Shown here: positions 25,053-31,886 of the stretch, piece after piece
How the letters are laid out: the number at the start of each line of letters is the position of its first letter
Position numbering within the stretch: position 1 is the stretch's first letter
Translations under genes and position numbers: made by a program
Assembly (NCBI GenBank): GCA_018712125.1
Contig: DVHM01000062.1
Coordinates: forward strand, 1 to 31,886
From: Pullilachnospira_A gallistercoris
Lineage (GTDB): Bacteria > Bacillota > Clostridia > Lachnospirales > Lachnospiraceae
Direction of reading: 5' to 3'
Length of the DNA stretch: 31,886 bases
Notes under the pieces: model-generated
Database searches by the model: none
The model's input: the letters and a program-made list of their open reading frames with translations, nothing else
What the model was told of the DNA's origin: nothing

Positions 25053-27161
25053 TTACTCTTTCGCGAGAAGTATCATGATCTGATTGCTGCGATTTACAAA
25101 GGCAGTCATCTCCTCGGGAGAGAGGGGCTGATTGGAGATCATGGCCAGATCGTAGAGCTGTTTGCAGAACAGATCGGTGTGTTCCCCGTCTCCGTGGTTT
25201 AAGATGTACTGCACCAGATCGTTGTTGGCGTTGAGCACCAGCGTCTCATCCCCGCCGAACATGGAAGGATCCATGCCGTACATGTTGTACATCTTCATCA
25301 TATCCTGCATTCTGCGGCTCTCCTCGGGGAGCGTAATCACGGAGGAAATTTCCTTGTCCTTGAATTTTTCCACCTTGACGTTCAGCTTGTCCTTGCCCAG
25401 GGCCTTGCGGAAAATGCCGGTCAGGGTGTCGGTGGATTCTTTCAGCTCCTCCTCGGAGGTTTCTTCCACCAGACTGTCGGTCACATCGGCGTCGATGCGG
25501 AGGAATTTGTAATTCTGATTCCGCTGTTCCAGTTGCGTGATAAAGGAACTGTCGATGGTGTGGTCCAGAACCACTGCGTTCATTCCCTGCTGACGGAACA
25601 TATTGATGTACTGACTCTGCTGCTGCATGTCGGTCACATAGTAGATGGGCTTTCTGGTGTCCTTGGGTTCCGCGTCTTTCTGATCGCCGTCTTCCGCCTC
25701 TTTGGAAGTGCCGTCTTCGCTGCCGGCTTCCTGATCTTTGGATGCGTTTTCGTCGGAAGTTTCCGCGTCTTCCTTCTTCTCCTCAGCAACGAGAAGCTCC
25801 GGAAGGGTAGTGTACTTGCCGTCGATATCCTTGAAGAGGATGTAGTCGTTCATCTTGTCGCAGAACTTGGTATCCTTCAGGCAGCCGAATTTGATGAAGG
25901 GACTGATATCGTCCCAGTATTTCTCGTAATTCTCCTTGTCGGTCTTGCACATGCCGATCAGCTTGTCCGCCACCTTCTTGGTAATGTAGTCGGAGATCTT
26001 GTTGACGAAGCCGTCGTTCTGCAGAGCGCTTCTGGAAACGTTCAGGGGCAGATCCGGACAGTCGATGACACCTTTTAAGAGCATCAGGAATTCCGGGATG
26101 ACCTCCTTGATATTGTCGGCGATAAACACCTGGTTGTTGTAAAGTTTGATGGTACCCTCAATGGAGTCGTACTCGGTATTGATCTTCGGGAAATACAGGA
26201 TACCTTTCAGGTTGAAGGGGTAGTCCATGTTCAGGTGGATCCAGAACAGGGGCTCCTTGTAATCCATAAATACCTTCCGATAGAATTCCAGGTATTCTTC
26301 CTTCGTGCACTCGCTGGGGTTTTTCGTCCAGAGAGGATTGGTGTCGTTCAAGGGAACCGGGCGCTTTTTGATCTTGAGTTTGTCCTTCGCGGGGGATACC
26401 TCCACCTGCTCCTTGGTTCCGTCCTCGTTCTCCTTCTCCTCGTATTTGGCCTCCTCGTGGATCTCCTCCACCACCTCGTCGGTGTCCAGCTTATCCGCCG
26501 CGTCGATGGTCTCATACTGGGGCTCCGCGTTGGCCTTGGTCAGATAGATCTCTGTCGGCATGAAGGAGCAGTACTTTTCAATGACCTCCCTTGCCCGGTA
26601 TTCGTTGGCAAATTCCAGACAGTCCTCATTCAAAAACAGGGTAATCCTGGTTCCCACCTGGTCCCAGGATCCCTCGCTCATGTCAAATTCGGTACCGCCG
26701 TCGCATTCCCAATGCACGCTGGTGGCGTCCTTCTGCCAGGAGAGGGTATCGATGTGTACCGCGTCGGCCACCATAAAAGCGGAGTAGAAGCCCAGTCCGA
26801 AATGACCGATAATCTGATCCTCGCTGGCCTTGTCCTTGTATTTCTCCAGAAAATCGGTGGCTCCGGAGAAGGCGATCTGATTGATGTACTCATCCACTTC
26901 GTCAGCGGTCATACCGAGACCGTTATCGATGAAGGTCAGGGTTTTCTCCTCCGGGTTGACGATCACTTCGATTTTGCCATTATAATCCTCGGGGAGTGTG
27001 TATTCCCCCATCATGTCCAGTTTTTTTAATTTGGTAATCGCGTCGCAGCCGTTGGAGATCAGCTCACGGAAGAAAATGTCGTGATCTGAGTACAGCCACT
27101 TCTTGATGACCGGAAAAATGTTCTCGCTTGTGATAGAGAGATTTCCATGTTTGCTGCTCAT
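25053..27161 (-). CDS. htpG: Molecular chaperone HtpG (Hsp90 family) with extra charged linker and acidic loop
   Basis: A cytosolic ATP-dependent dimeric chaperone. The nucleotide-binding domain shows FRELISNGCDA (Glu33), DNGLGM (Asp79) and GHFGLGFYSAF. The middle domain includes the ATP-sensing SRSALQND segment, and the C-terminal dimerisation domain follows. At 702 residues it is longer than E. coli HtpG (624). Two extra stretches explain this: a Glu/Lys-rich linker at about 207-268 between the N-terminal and middle domains, and an acidic loop at about 459-504 rich in Glu, Asp, Ser and Ala. The ATG at 27161 follows AAGGAG by 8 bases; an in-frame GTG at 27170 is too close to that site. A good promoter and a perfect CIRCE operator lie just upstream, so HrcA repression and heat induction are expected. 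Confidence 0.96.
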   Translation of the reverse strand: MSSKHGNLSITSENIFPVIKKWLYSDHDIFFRELISNGCDAITKLKKLDMMGEYTLPEDYNGKIEVIVNPEEKTLTFIDNGLGMTADEVDEYINQIAFSGATDFLEKYKDKASEDQIIGHFGLGFYSAFMVADAVHIDTLSWQKDATSVHWECDGGTEFDMSEGSWDQVGTRITLFLNEDCLEFANEYRAREVIEKYCSFMPTEIYLTKANAEPQYETIDAADKLDTDEVVEEIHEEAKYEEKENEDGTKEQVEVSPAKDKLKIKKRPVPLNDTNPLWTKNPSECTKEEYLEFYRKVFMDYKEPLFWIHLNMDYPFNLKGILYFPKINTEYDSIEGTIKLYNNQVFIADNIKEVIPEFLMLLKGVIDCPDLPLNVSRSALQNDGFVNKISDYITKKVADKLIGMCKTDKENYEKYWDDISPFIKFGCLKDTKFCDKMNDYILFKDIDGKYTTLPELLVAEEKKEDAETSDENASKDQEAGSEDGTSKEAEDGDQKDAEPKDTRKPIYYVTDMQQQSQYINMFRQQGMNAVVLDHTIDSSFITQLEQRNQNYKFLRIDADVTDSLVEETSEEELKESTDTLTGIFRKALGKDKLNVKVEKFKDKEISSVITLPEESRRMQDMMKMYNMYGMDPSMFGGDETLVLNANNDLVQYILNHGDGEHTDLFCKQLYDLAMISNQPLSPEEMTAFVNRSNQIMILLAKE

Positions 27162-27197
27162 TTGTAACACTCCTTTTCATAAAAATCATCATAAAGT

Positions 27198-27226
27198 ATA
27201 GTAACCCTGCCGGTAAAAAAAGTCAA
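27198..27226 (-). promoter_or_regulatory. Sigma-A promoter of htpG
   Basis: On the minus strand, TTGACT (27221-27226) and TACTAT (27198-27203) are separated by 17 bases. The predicted transcript start is about 30 bases before the htpG start codon. The CIRCE operator begins 7 bases upstream of the -35. Confidence 0.8.
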
Positions 27227-27233
27227 TAAAAAA

Positions 27234-27260
27234 TTAGCACTCTTTTCGAAAGAGTGCTAA
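27234..27260. promoter_or_regulatory. CIRCE operator (HrcA binding site), also terminator-like for the upstream gene
   Basis: TTAGCACTC (27234-27242), nine bases, then GAGTGCTAA (27252-27260) is a perfect match to the CIRCE consensus TTAGCACTC-N9-GAGTGCTAA bound by the heat-shock repressor HrcA. Read on the minus strand the same hairpin is followed by a run of six T, so it also resembles an intrinsic terminator for the activase gene that ends at 27276. Confidence 0.95.
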
Positions 27261-27275
27261 TAATTTATAGAAAAT

Positions 27276-30200
27276 TTATTTTTTGTTCAGATTTCTCTGG
27301 GCTGTGGAGAGCATCAGCTTGATCCGGTTCAGCTGGTTGACCTCGGATGCGCCGGGATCGTAGTCGATGGCTACGATGTTGGCCTTCGGGTTCTCACTGC
27401 GGAGTTTCTTGATGACTCCCTTGCCCACCACGTGGTTCGGCAGACAGCCGAAGGGCTGGATGCAGACGATGTTGGGAACGCCGATCTCCATCAGTTCCAG
27501 CATCTCGCCGGTCAGGAACCATCCCTCGCCGGTCTGATTTCCGTTGGACACAATGTGTTCCGCGGCCTTAGCCAGGTGCTCGATGTGGGCGGGCGGCGTA
27601 AAGCGCTCGCTCTCCTCAAAGGCTTCCCGGGCCGTGCTTCTCAGCCACTCGAAGAAGCGGATGCCGGCGTTGCTGATGACCTTGGATTTCTTGCTGCTTC
27701 CCAGGTTGTCTGTCTTGAAGTTGCTGTTGTAGAAGCAGTAGAGCAGGAAGTCGGTCAGATCCGGCACTACAGGCTCCGCGCCCTCGGACTCCAGAAGATC
27801 CGCCAGATGATTGTTGGCAGCCGGGAGGAACTTGACCAGAATCTCTCCGACGATGCCGACCCTGGGCTTCTTCTCATCAGTGATGGGCAGCGTGTCGAAA
27901 TCGTGGATGATGGCCCGGCACATCTGTTTGTACTTCTTGTGGGAGAGCAGCCCGTCCTTGGTCACAAAGTCGATAACTCTCTTTTTCCACTTTTCATGCA
28001 GGGCGTCGGCGGAACCCTTGACCTTCTCGTAGGGGCGCACCCGGTAGAGGCAGCGCAGGAAAATGTCTCCGAAGATCAGCGCGTACAGGCCGTGCTGGAT
28101 CAGCTTCGGCGTGAAGGTAAAGCCGGGGTTCTTTTCCAGGCCGCTCAGGTTGATGGAGATAACCGGAACATCCGGGTATCCGGCCTTCTCCAGGGCCCGG
28201 CGGATAAAGCCGATATAGTTGCTGGCCCGGCATCCGCCTCCGGTCTGGGAGATCAGGATGGCGGTGCGGCTCATGTCGTACTTGCCGGAATTGACCGCGG
28301 CCATCAGCTGGCCCACCACAATCAGGGAGGGGTAGCAGGCGTCGTTGTTGACGTATTTCAGTCCCATGTCCACACAGGTTCTGGAGGGAATATCCGGCAC
28401 CTCCAGATGGTATCCGCAGGAGTTGAAGGCCGGCTCCAGAAGCTCGAAGTGAATCGGCGACATCTGGGGACAGAGGATTGTGTAATGTTCCCGCATCTCC
28501 TTGGTAAAGGCCACACGCTCGTAGTTGGCGGGGACAATGTGGCGCTCCTTGTGCTTTTTCTCCCGCACCCGGATAGCGGCCAGAAGAGAGCGGATCCGGA
28601 TTCGGGCGGCTCCCAGGTTGTTGACCTCGTCGATCTTCAGGCAGGTGTAAATCTTGCCGGAATTGGTCAGGATGTCGGACACACAGTCGGTGGTAACGGC
28701 ATCCAGGCCGCAGCCGAAGGAGTTCAGCTGGATCAGATCCAGATTCTCTGTTTTCTTCACATAGTTGGCCGCCGCGTACATCCGGGAATGGAACATCCAC
28801 TGGTCCATGACGATCAGCGGCCGCTCCAGCTCGCCCAGATGGGAGATGGAGTCCTCGGTCAGCACGGCGAGGCCGTAGGAGTTGATCAGCTCCGGAATGC
28901 CGTGGTTGATCTCGGGATCCACATGGTAGGGACGGCCCGCCAGAACGATACCCCGTTTGCCGGTTTCCTTCAGATAATCCAGAACTTCCTCGCCCTTGGC
29001 GCTCATGTCCATGCGAAAGATGTTCTGCTGCTCCCAGCCGGCGTGGGCGGCGGAGCGCACCTCCTCGGCGGAGATGTCGGGGAATTCCTCGCCGAACACC
29101 TTGATGAGCTGCTCCGTGAGGATCTCCTCGGTGGAGAAAGCCATAAAGGGATTCAAAAACCGCACTTTGCCCGAGGTAATCTCATCCACGTTGTTCTTGA
29201 TGTTCTCCGCGTAGGAAGTCACGATGGGGCAGTTGTAGTGGTTGTTGGAGTCCGGAAACTCATTCCGCTCGTAGGGAATGCAGGGATAGAAGATGAAATC
29301 CACCTTCTGTCCGATCAGCCACTGGACATGGCCGTGAGCCAGCTTGGCCGGATAGCATTCGGACTCGCTGGGAATGGACTCGATACCCATCTCGTAAATC
29401 TTTCTGGTAGACTGGGGGGAGAGCACAACCGCGAAGCCCAGCTTTTTGAAGAACGTAGCCCAGAAGGGATAGTTCTCGTACATGTTCAACACTCTGGGCA
29501 GTCCGACCGTACCTCTGGGGGCCTCCTCCTTCGACAGGGGGGCGTAGGCCTCGTACTCGAAAATCCGGTGGTTCTTGTACTCGTAGAGGTTTGGAATGTT
29601 CTCCTTGTTCTTCTCCTTTCCCAGCCCCTTCTCACAGCGGTTTCCGGTAATGAAGGAGCGGCCGCCGGAGAAGCGGTTGATGGTCAGAAGACAGTGGTTG
29701 GTACAACCCTGGCACCGGGCCAGCTTCGTGTCAAAAGTCAGGGCGGTGATCTCGTCGATGCCCAGCGTCGTTGTGGTGGGGTTCTCCTCGTAGCGTTCCC
29801 GGGCGATCAGGGCAGCACCGAAAGCGCCCATGATGCCGGCAATATCAGGACGAACCGCATGGACGCCGGCAATCTTCTCAAAACTGCGGAGCACCGCGTC
29901 GTTGTAAAAGGTTCCGCCCTGTACCACGATATTCTCTCCGAGATCCTTCGCGTCTGCCAGTTTGATAACCTTGAAGAGGGCATTCTTGATGACGGAGTAG
30001 GCCAGTCCCGCGGAGATGTCCGCCACGCTGGCGCCCTCCTTCTGGGCCTGCTTTACCTTGGAGTTCATGAACACGGTACACCGGGTGCCCAGGTCGATGG
30101 GGTGCTCGGCAAAGAGCGCCTCCTTCGCGAAATCCGCTACGGAATAGTTCAGGGATTTGGCGAAGGTCTCGATAAAGGAACCGCAGCCGGAGGAGCAGGC

Positions 30201-31532
30201 CTCGTTCAGCTGTACGCTGTCCACAGTCTGATTCTTGATCTTGATGCACTTCATATCCTGGCCGCCGATATCCAGGATGCAGTCCACATCCGGGTTGAAA
30301 AAGGCGGCGGCATAGTAGTGGGCCACCGTCTCCACCTCGCCGTCATCCAGCATCAGCGCGGACTTTAAGAGAGCCTCGCCGTAGCCGGTGGAACAGGAGT
30401 GGACGATCTTTGCCCCCTCGGGAAGCTTTTCGTAGATCTCCTTTAAGGAGCGGATCGCGGTAACCAGGGGGCTGCCGTTATTGTTATCGTAGAAGGAGTA
30501 GAGGAGGGAACCATCCTCGCCTACCAGCGCGATCTTGGTGGTGGTGGAGCCGGCGTCGATGCCCAGGTAACAGTTGCCCCGGTAGCTGGCAAGATCGCCG
30601 GTCTGTACATGGTTGTGCCCGTGCCGTTCACAGAACGCGTCGTACTCCTCCTGGGAGGCGAACAGGGGATCCAGGCGGGCCACCTCGAACTCCATGTGAA
30701 TTCCGTGGGAGAGCTTCTCCAGCAGCTCGGCGATGGGCATGACCTGGTCCTCTTTGCTGTTCATGGCGGAGCCGATGGCCGCGAAGAGGTGGGAGTTCTC
30801 CGGCGTGATGGCGTGCTCCTCATCCAGCTTCAGGGTGCGGATAAAGGCTTCCTTCAGCTGATCCAGGAAGTGCAGCGGGCCACCGAGGAAGGCTACATGC
30901 CCGCGGATCGGTTTGCCGCAGGCCAGGCCGGAGATCGTCTGGTTGACCACCGCCTGGAAAATGGAGGCGGAGAGATCCTCTCTGGTCGCGCCCTCGTTGA
31001 TCAGAGGCTGGATATCCGTCTTGGCGAAAACGCCGCAGCGGGCAGCGATGGGGTAGATGGCCTTGTAATTTTTGGCGTACTCGTTCAGACCGGCCGCGTC
31101 GGTCTGGATCAGGGAAGCCATCTGATCGATAAAGGAGCCGGTTCCCCCGGCACAGATACCGTTCATTCGCTGCTCCACATTTCCATTTTCAAAGTAGATG
31201 ATTTTCGCGTCCTCGCCGCCCAGCTCAATGGCTACGTCGGTCTGGGGCGCGTAGTGGGTCAGAGCGGTAGACACCGCGATGACCTCCTGCACAAAGGAGA
31301 CGCCGAGATGTTTCGCGAGGGTCAGACCGCCGGACCCGGTAATCATCGGCGCGATCATGATGTCCCCTGTCACTTCGTGAGCTTTGGAAAGAAGCGAACT
31401 GAGAGTCTCCTGAATATTGGCAAAATGCCGCTGGTAATCCGAAAAGACCAGCTGATCATCCGGATCCAGAACGGCAACCTTGACTGTTGTGGAACCGATG
31501 TCAATGCCTAACTTATATGTGTCACGATTCAT
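27276..31532 (-). CDS. Giant acyl-CoA dehydratase activase-like protein: two BadF/BcrA-type ATPase domains fused to DUF2229 and HgdB-like regions
   Basis: 1418 residues. Domain 1 (about 7-255) and domain 2 (about 322-578) are both ASKHA-fold ATPases of the BadF/BadG/BcrA/BcrD family, with phosphate-binding GIDIGSTTVK and GIDAGSTTTK. Each keeps the two cysteines that hold the inter-subunit 4Fe-4S cluster in known activases: Cys127/Cys166 and Cys446/Cys485. A DUF2229-like part follows from about 600, with CQGCTNHC (Cys607, 610, 614) and Cys633, likely another Fe-S site. The C-terminal third (about 1030-1418) has Cys-rich stretches resembling the 2-hydroxyacyl-CoA dehydratase beta subunit (HgdB), including QPFGCLPNH. 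Known activases use ATP to push one electron into a dehydratase or double-cubane protein; here donor and acceptor may be in one chain. The substrate is unknown. The start follows AAAGGA by 11 bases. A single-gene unit with one or two promoters upstream. Confidence 0.9.
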   Translation of the reverse strand: MNRDTYKLGIDIGSTTVKVAVLDPDDQLVFSDYQRHFANIQETLSSLLSKAHEVTGDIMIAPMITGSGGLTLAKHLGVSFVQEVIAVSTALTHYAPQTDVAIELGGEDAKIIYFENGNVEQRMNGICAGGTGSFIDQMASLIQTDAAGLNEYAKNYKAIYPIAARCGVFAKTDIQPLINEGATREDLSASIFQAVVNQTISGLACGKPIRGHVAFLGGPLHFLDQLKEAFIRTLKLDEEHAITPENSHLFAAIGSAMNSKEDQVMPIAELLEKLSHGIHMEFEVARLDPLFASQEEYDAFCERHGHNHVQTGDLASYRGNCYLGIDAGSTTTKIALVGEDGSLLYSFYDNNNGSPLVTAIRSLKEIYEKLPEGAKIVHSCSTGYGEALLKSALMLDDGEVETVAHYYAAAFFNPDVDCILDIGGQDMKCIKIKNQTVDSVQLNEACSSGCGSFIETFAKSLNYSVADFAKEALFAEHPIDLGTRCTVFMNSKVKQAQKEGASVADISAGLAYSVIKNALFKVIKLADAKDLGENIVVQGGTFYNDAVLRSFEKIAGVHAVRPDIAGIMGAFGAALIARERYEENPTTTTLGIDEITALTFDTKLARCQGCTNHCLLTINRFSGGRSFITGNRCEKGLGKEKNKENIPNLYEYKNHRIFEYEAYAPLSKEEAPRGTVGLPRVLNMYENYPFWATFFKKLGFAVVLSPQSTRKIYEMGIESIPSESECYPAKLAHGHVQWLIGQKVDFIFYPCIPYERNEFPDSNNHYNCPIVTSYAENIKNNVDEITSGKVRFLNPFMAFSTEEILTEQLIKVFGEEFPDISAEEVRSAAHAGWEQQNIFRMDMSAKGEEVLDYLKETGKRGIVLAGRPYHVDPEINHGIPELINSYGLAVLTEDSISHLGELERPLIVMDQWMFHSRMYAAANYVKKTENLDLIQLNSFGCGLDAVTTDCVSDILTNSGKIYTCLKIDEVNNLGAARIRIRSLLAAIRVREKKHKERHIVPANYERVAFTKEMREHYTILCPQMSPIHFELLEPAFNSCGYHLEVPDIPSRTCVDMGLKYVNNDACYPSLIVVGQLMAAVNSGKYDMSRTAILISQTGGGCRASNYIGFIRRALEKAGYPDVPVISINLSGLEKNPGFTFTPKLIQHGLYALIFGDIFLRCLYRVRPYEKVKGSADALHEKWKKRVIDFVTKDGLLSHKKYKQMCRAIIHDFDTLPITDEKKPRVGIVGEILVKFLPAANNHLADLLESEGAEPVVPDLTDFLLYCFYNSNFKTDNLGSSKKSKVISNAGIRFFEWLRSTAREAFEESERFTPPAHIEHLAKAAEHIVSNGNQTGEGWFLTGEMLELMEIGVPNIVCIQPFGCLPNHVVGKGVIKKLRSENPKANIVAIDYDPGASEVNQLNRIKLMLSTAQRNLNKK

Positions 31533-31591
31533 ATGTCTGCTAATCCTTTCTTATTATTAAGATGTTTTCTGTTGGTCTTCAAAACACAGAC

Positions 31592-31620
31592 ATTATAAGA
31601 CAGGAGTTGACAAAAATCAA
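31592..31620 (-). promoter_or_regulatory. Proximal sigma-A promoter of the activase gene
   Basis: On the minus strand, TTGATT (31615-31620) and a consensus TATAAT (31592-31597) are 17 bases apart, about 60 bases before the start codon. Confidence 0.82.
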
Positions 31621-31622
31621 CT
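31605..31622. promoter_or_regulatory. Inverted repeat over the activase -35 (possible operator)
   Basis: AGTTGA (31605-31610), six bases, then TCAACT (31617-31622) is a perfect inverted repeat that covers the -35 element and part of the spacer. On the plus strand it contains TTGACA (31607-31612), a consensus -35 for a possible divergent promoter, whose best -10 (TATACA, 31632-31637) is at a long 19-base spacing. The adjoining TTGTA-N7-TACAA (31622-31638) is a second small palindrome. No regulator can be named. Confidence 0.45.
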
Positions 31623-31688
31623 TGTAAACCCTATACAATTTTATCCAAAGTGTCGTCTGTTTTGGGTAAAATTTCCCATAAAGAGAGG

Positions 31689-31713
31689 AAAGAGCCTGCA
31701 GCGCAGACTCTTT
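31689..31713 (-). promoter_or_regulatory. 11-bp hairpin in the long leader of the activase gene
   Basis: AAAGAGCCTGC (31689-31699) and GCAGACTCTTT (31703-31713) form an 11-bp stem with one mismatched (wobble on the minus strand) pair around AGC. On the minus strand it is followed by CCTCTCTTTA, a poor U-tract, so termination would be weak. It lies between the distal and proximal promoters. Confidence 0.45.
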
Positions 31714-31831
31714 GCCGACGGTAGATTCTATGTGGGTAAATGGAGAAAGATGACGGATTCTCAGACAGATTCCTGACTGTTTTTGAAATCCCGCAGGACA
31801 TCCTTCGGGAAATTGAAAATTATTTTCCCTG

Positions 31832-31860
31832 ATTATACCATGCACTGAAAATACTTTCCA
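31832..31860 (-). promoter_or_regulatory. Possible distal promoter on the minus strand
   Basis: TATAAT (31832-31837 read on the minus strand) has TG one base upstream and TGGAAA (31855-31860) 17 bases upstream. It would give the activase gene a leader of about 290 bases, or serve a small RNA ending near 31690. Confidence 0.55.
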
Positions 31861-31886
31861 TGCCACCTATATCAAAAGGAGAGATT

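Larger units (their letters stand above)
31533..31886. other. Intergenic control region upstream of the activase gene
   Basis: No convincing gene is seen in these 354 bases. They hold the two minus-strand promoters, the inverted repeats and the hairpin listed separately. At the very end AAAAGGAGAG (31874-31883) looks like a ribosome binding site for a plus-strand gene that would start just past the window, so the region may separate two divergent genes. Confidence 0.6.

Noticed and set aside
27432..30368. Open frame of 978 codons on the plus strand, opposite the activase gene
   Set aside because: It has no recognisable domain, lies wholly antisense to a clear protein-coding gene and arises from the GC-rich third positions of that gene.
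31622..31638. TTGTA-N7-TACAA palindrome as a Rex (redox repressor) site
   Set aside because: The Rex box is 18 bases (TTGTTAA-N4-TTAACAA); this one is 17 bases and matches only the outer positions, so it cannot be named as a Rex site.
31631..31801. 56-codon open frame (leader peptide candidate) within the long activase leader
   Set aside because: The only AGG touches the ATG, leaving no spacing, and no attenuator-like residue run or overlapping terminator is seen.
31579..31866. 95-codon open frame on the minus strand in the control region
   Set aside because: It begins upstream of the distal promoter and runs through the proximal promoter and repeats; no ribosome binding site and no family resemblance.

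Overview
The window is an ordinary-looking stretch of chromosome from an anaerobic, fairly GC-rich Clostridia bacterium, most probably a Lachnospiraceae. The evidence is gene content: pyruvate:ferredoxin oxidoreductase, CBS/DRTGG-type inorganic pyrophosphatase, DUF4364 and DUF6465-type proteins, AddAB rather than RecBCD, a CIRCE operator, a giant 2-hydroxyacyl-CoA dehydratase activase-like protein, and strong AGGAGG ribosome binding sites with TTGnnn-17-TATAAT promoters. No phage, transposase, CRISPR array, rRNA or tRNA is visible.

Layout, left to right. (1) 1-1904: the 3' half of a pyruvate:ferredoxin oxidoreductase gene and a strong terminator. (2) 1930-5196, plus strand: a promoter, a tail-anchored coiled-coil protein, a CBS-DRTGG pyrophosphatase and a flavin-reductase-like protein, closely packed. 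(3) 5207-7863, minus strand: a compact operon of malic enzyme, a radical SAM protein and a DUF4364 winged-helix protein, with overlapping ends. (4) 7876-13016, plus strand: a transcription/translation block of rho, rpmE, a DUF1385 membrane protein, prmC and prfA. A 138-bp structured inverted-repeat element lies between rpmE and the DUF1385 gene. (5) 13104-22935, plus strand: a DUF975 membrane protein, an OmpR-type response regulator and its histidine kinase, then addB and addA. (6) 22971-24939, plus strand: a small acidic protein, a PpiC/PrsA-like lipoprotein, and a lysine/alanine-rich histone-H1-like protein with its own promoter. (7) 24989-31886, minus strand: a bidirectional terminator, htpG under a perfect CIRCE operator, a 1418-residue fused activase protein, and a control region with two possible promoters.

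Functional links that can be supported: PrmC methylates the GGQ motif of release factor 1, encoded by the next gene. Rho and L31 belong to the same expression-machinery cluster. AddB and AddA form one helicase-nuclease and their genes overlap. The response regulator and kinase are a cognate pair. Lipoprotein foldase and HtpG are both protein-folding factors, but they are not co-transcribed.

Most worth a second look: the CIRCE palindrome between the activase gene and htpG, which also looks like a terminator; the eukaryote-like charged linker and an extra acidic loop in HtpG; the giant double-activase protein and its control region; and the structured element at 9899-10036. I did not find a clearly new multi-gene system. 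The novelty is in individual proteins and intergenic structures.
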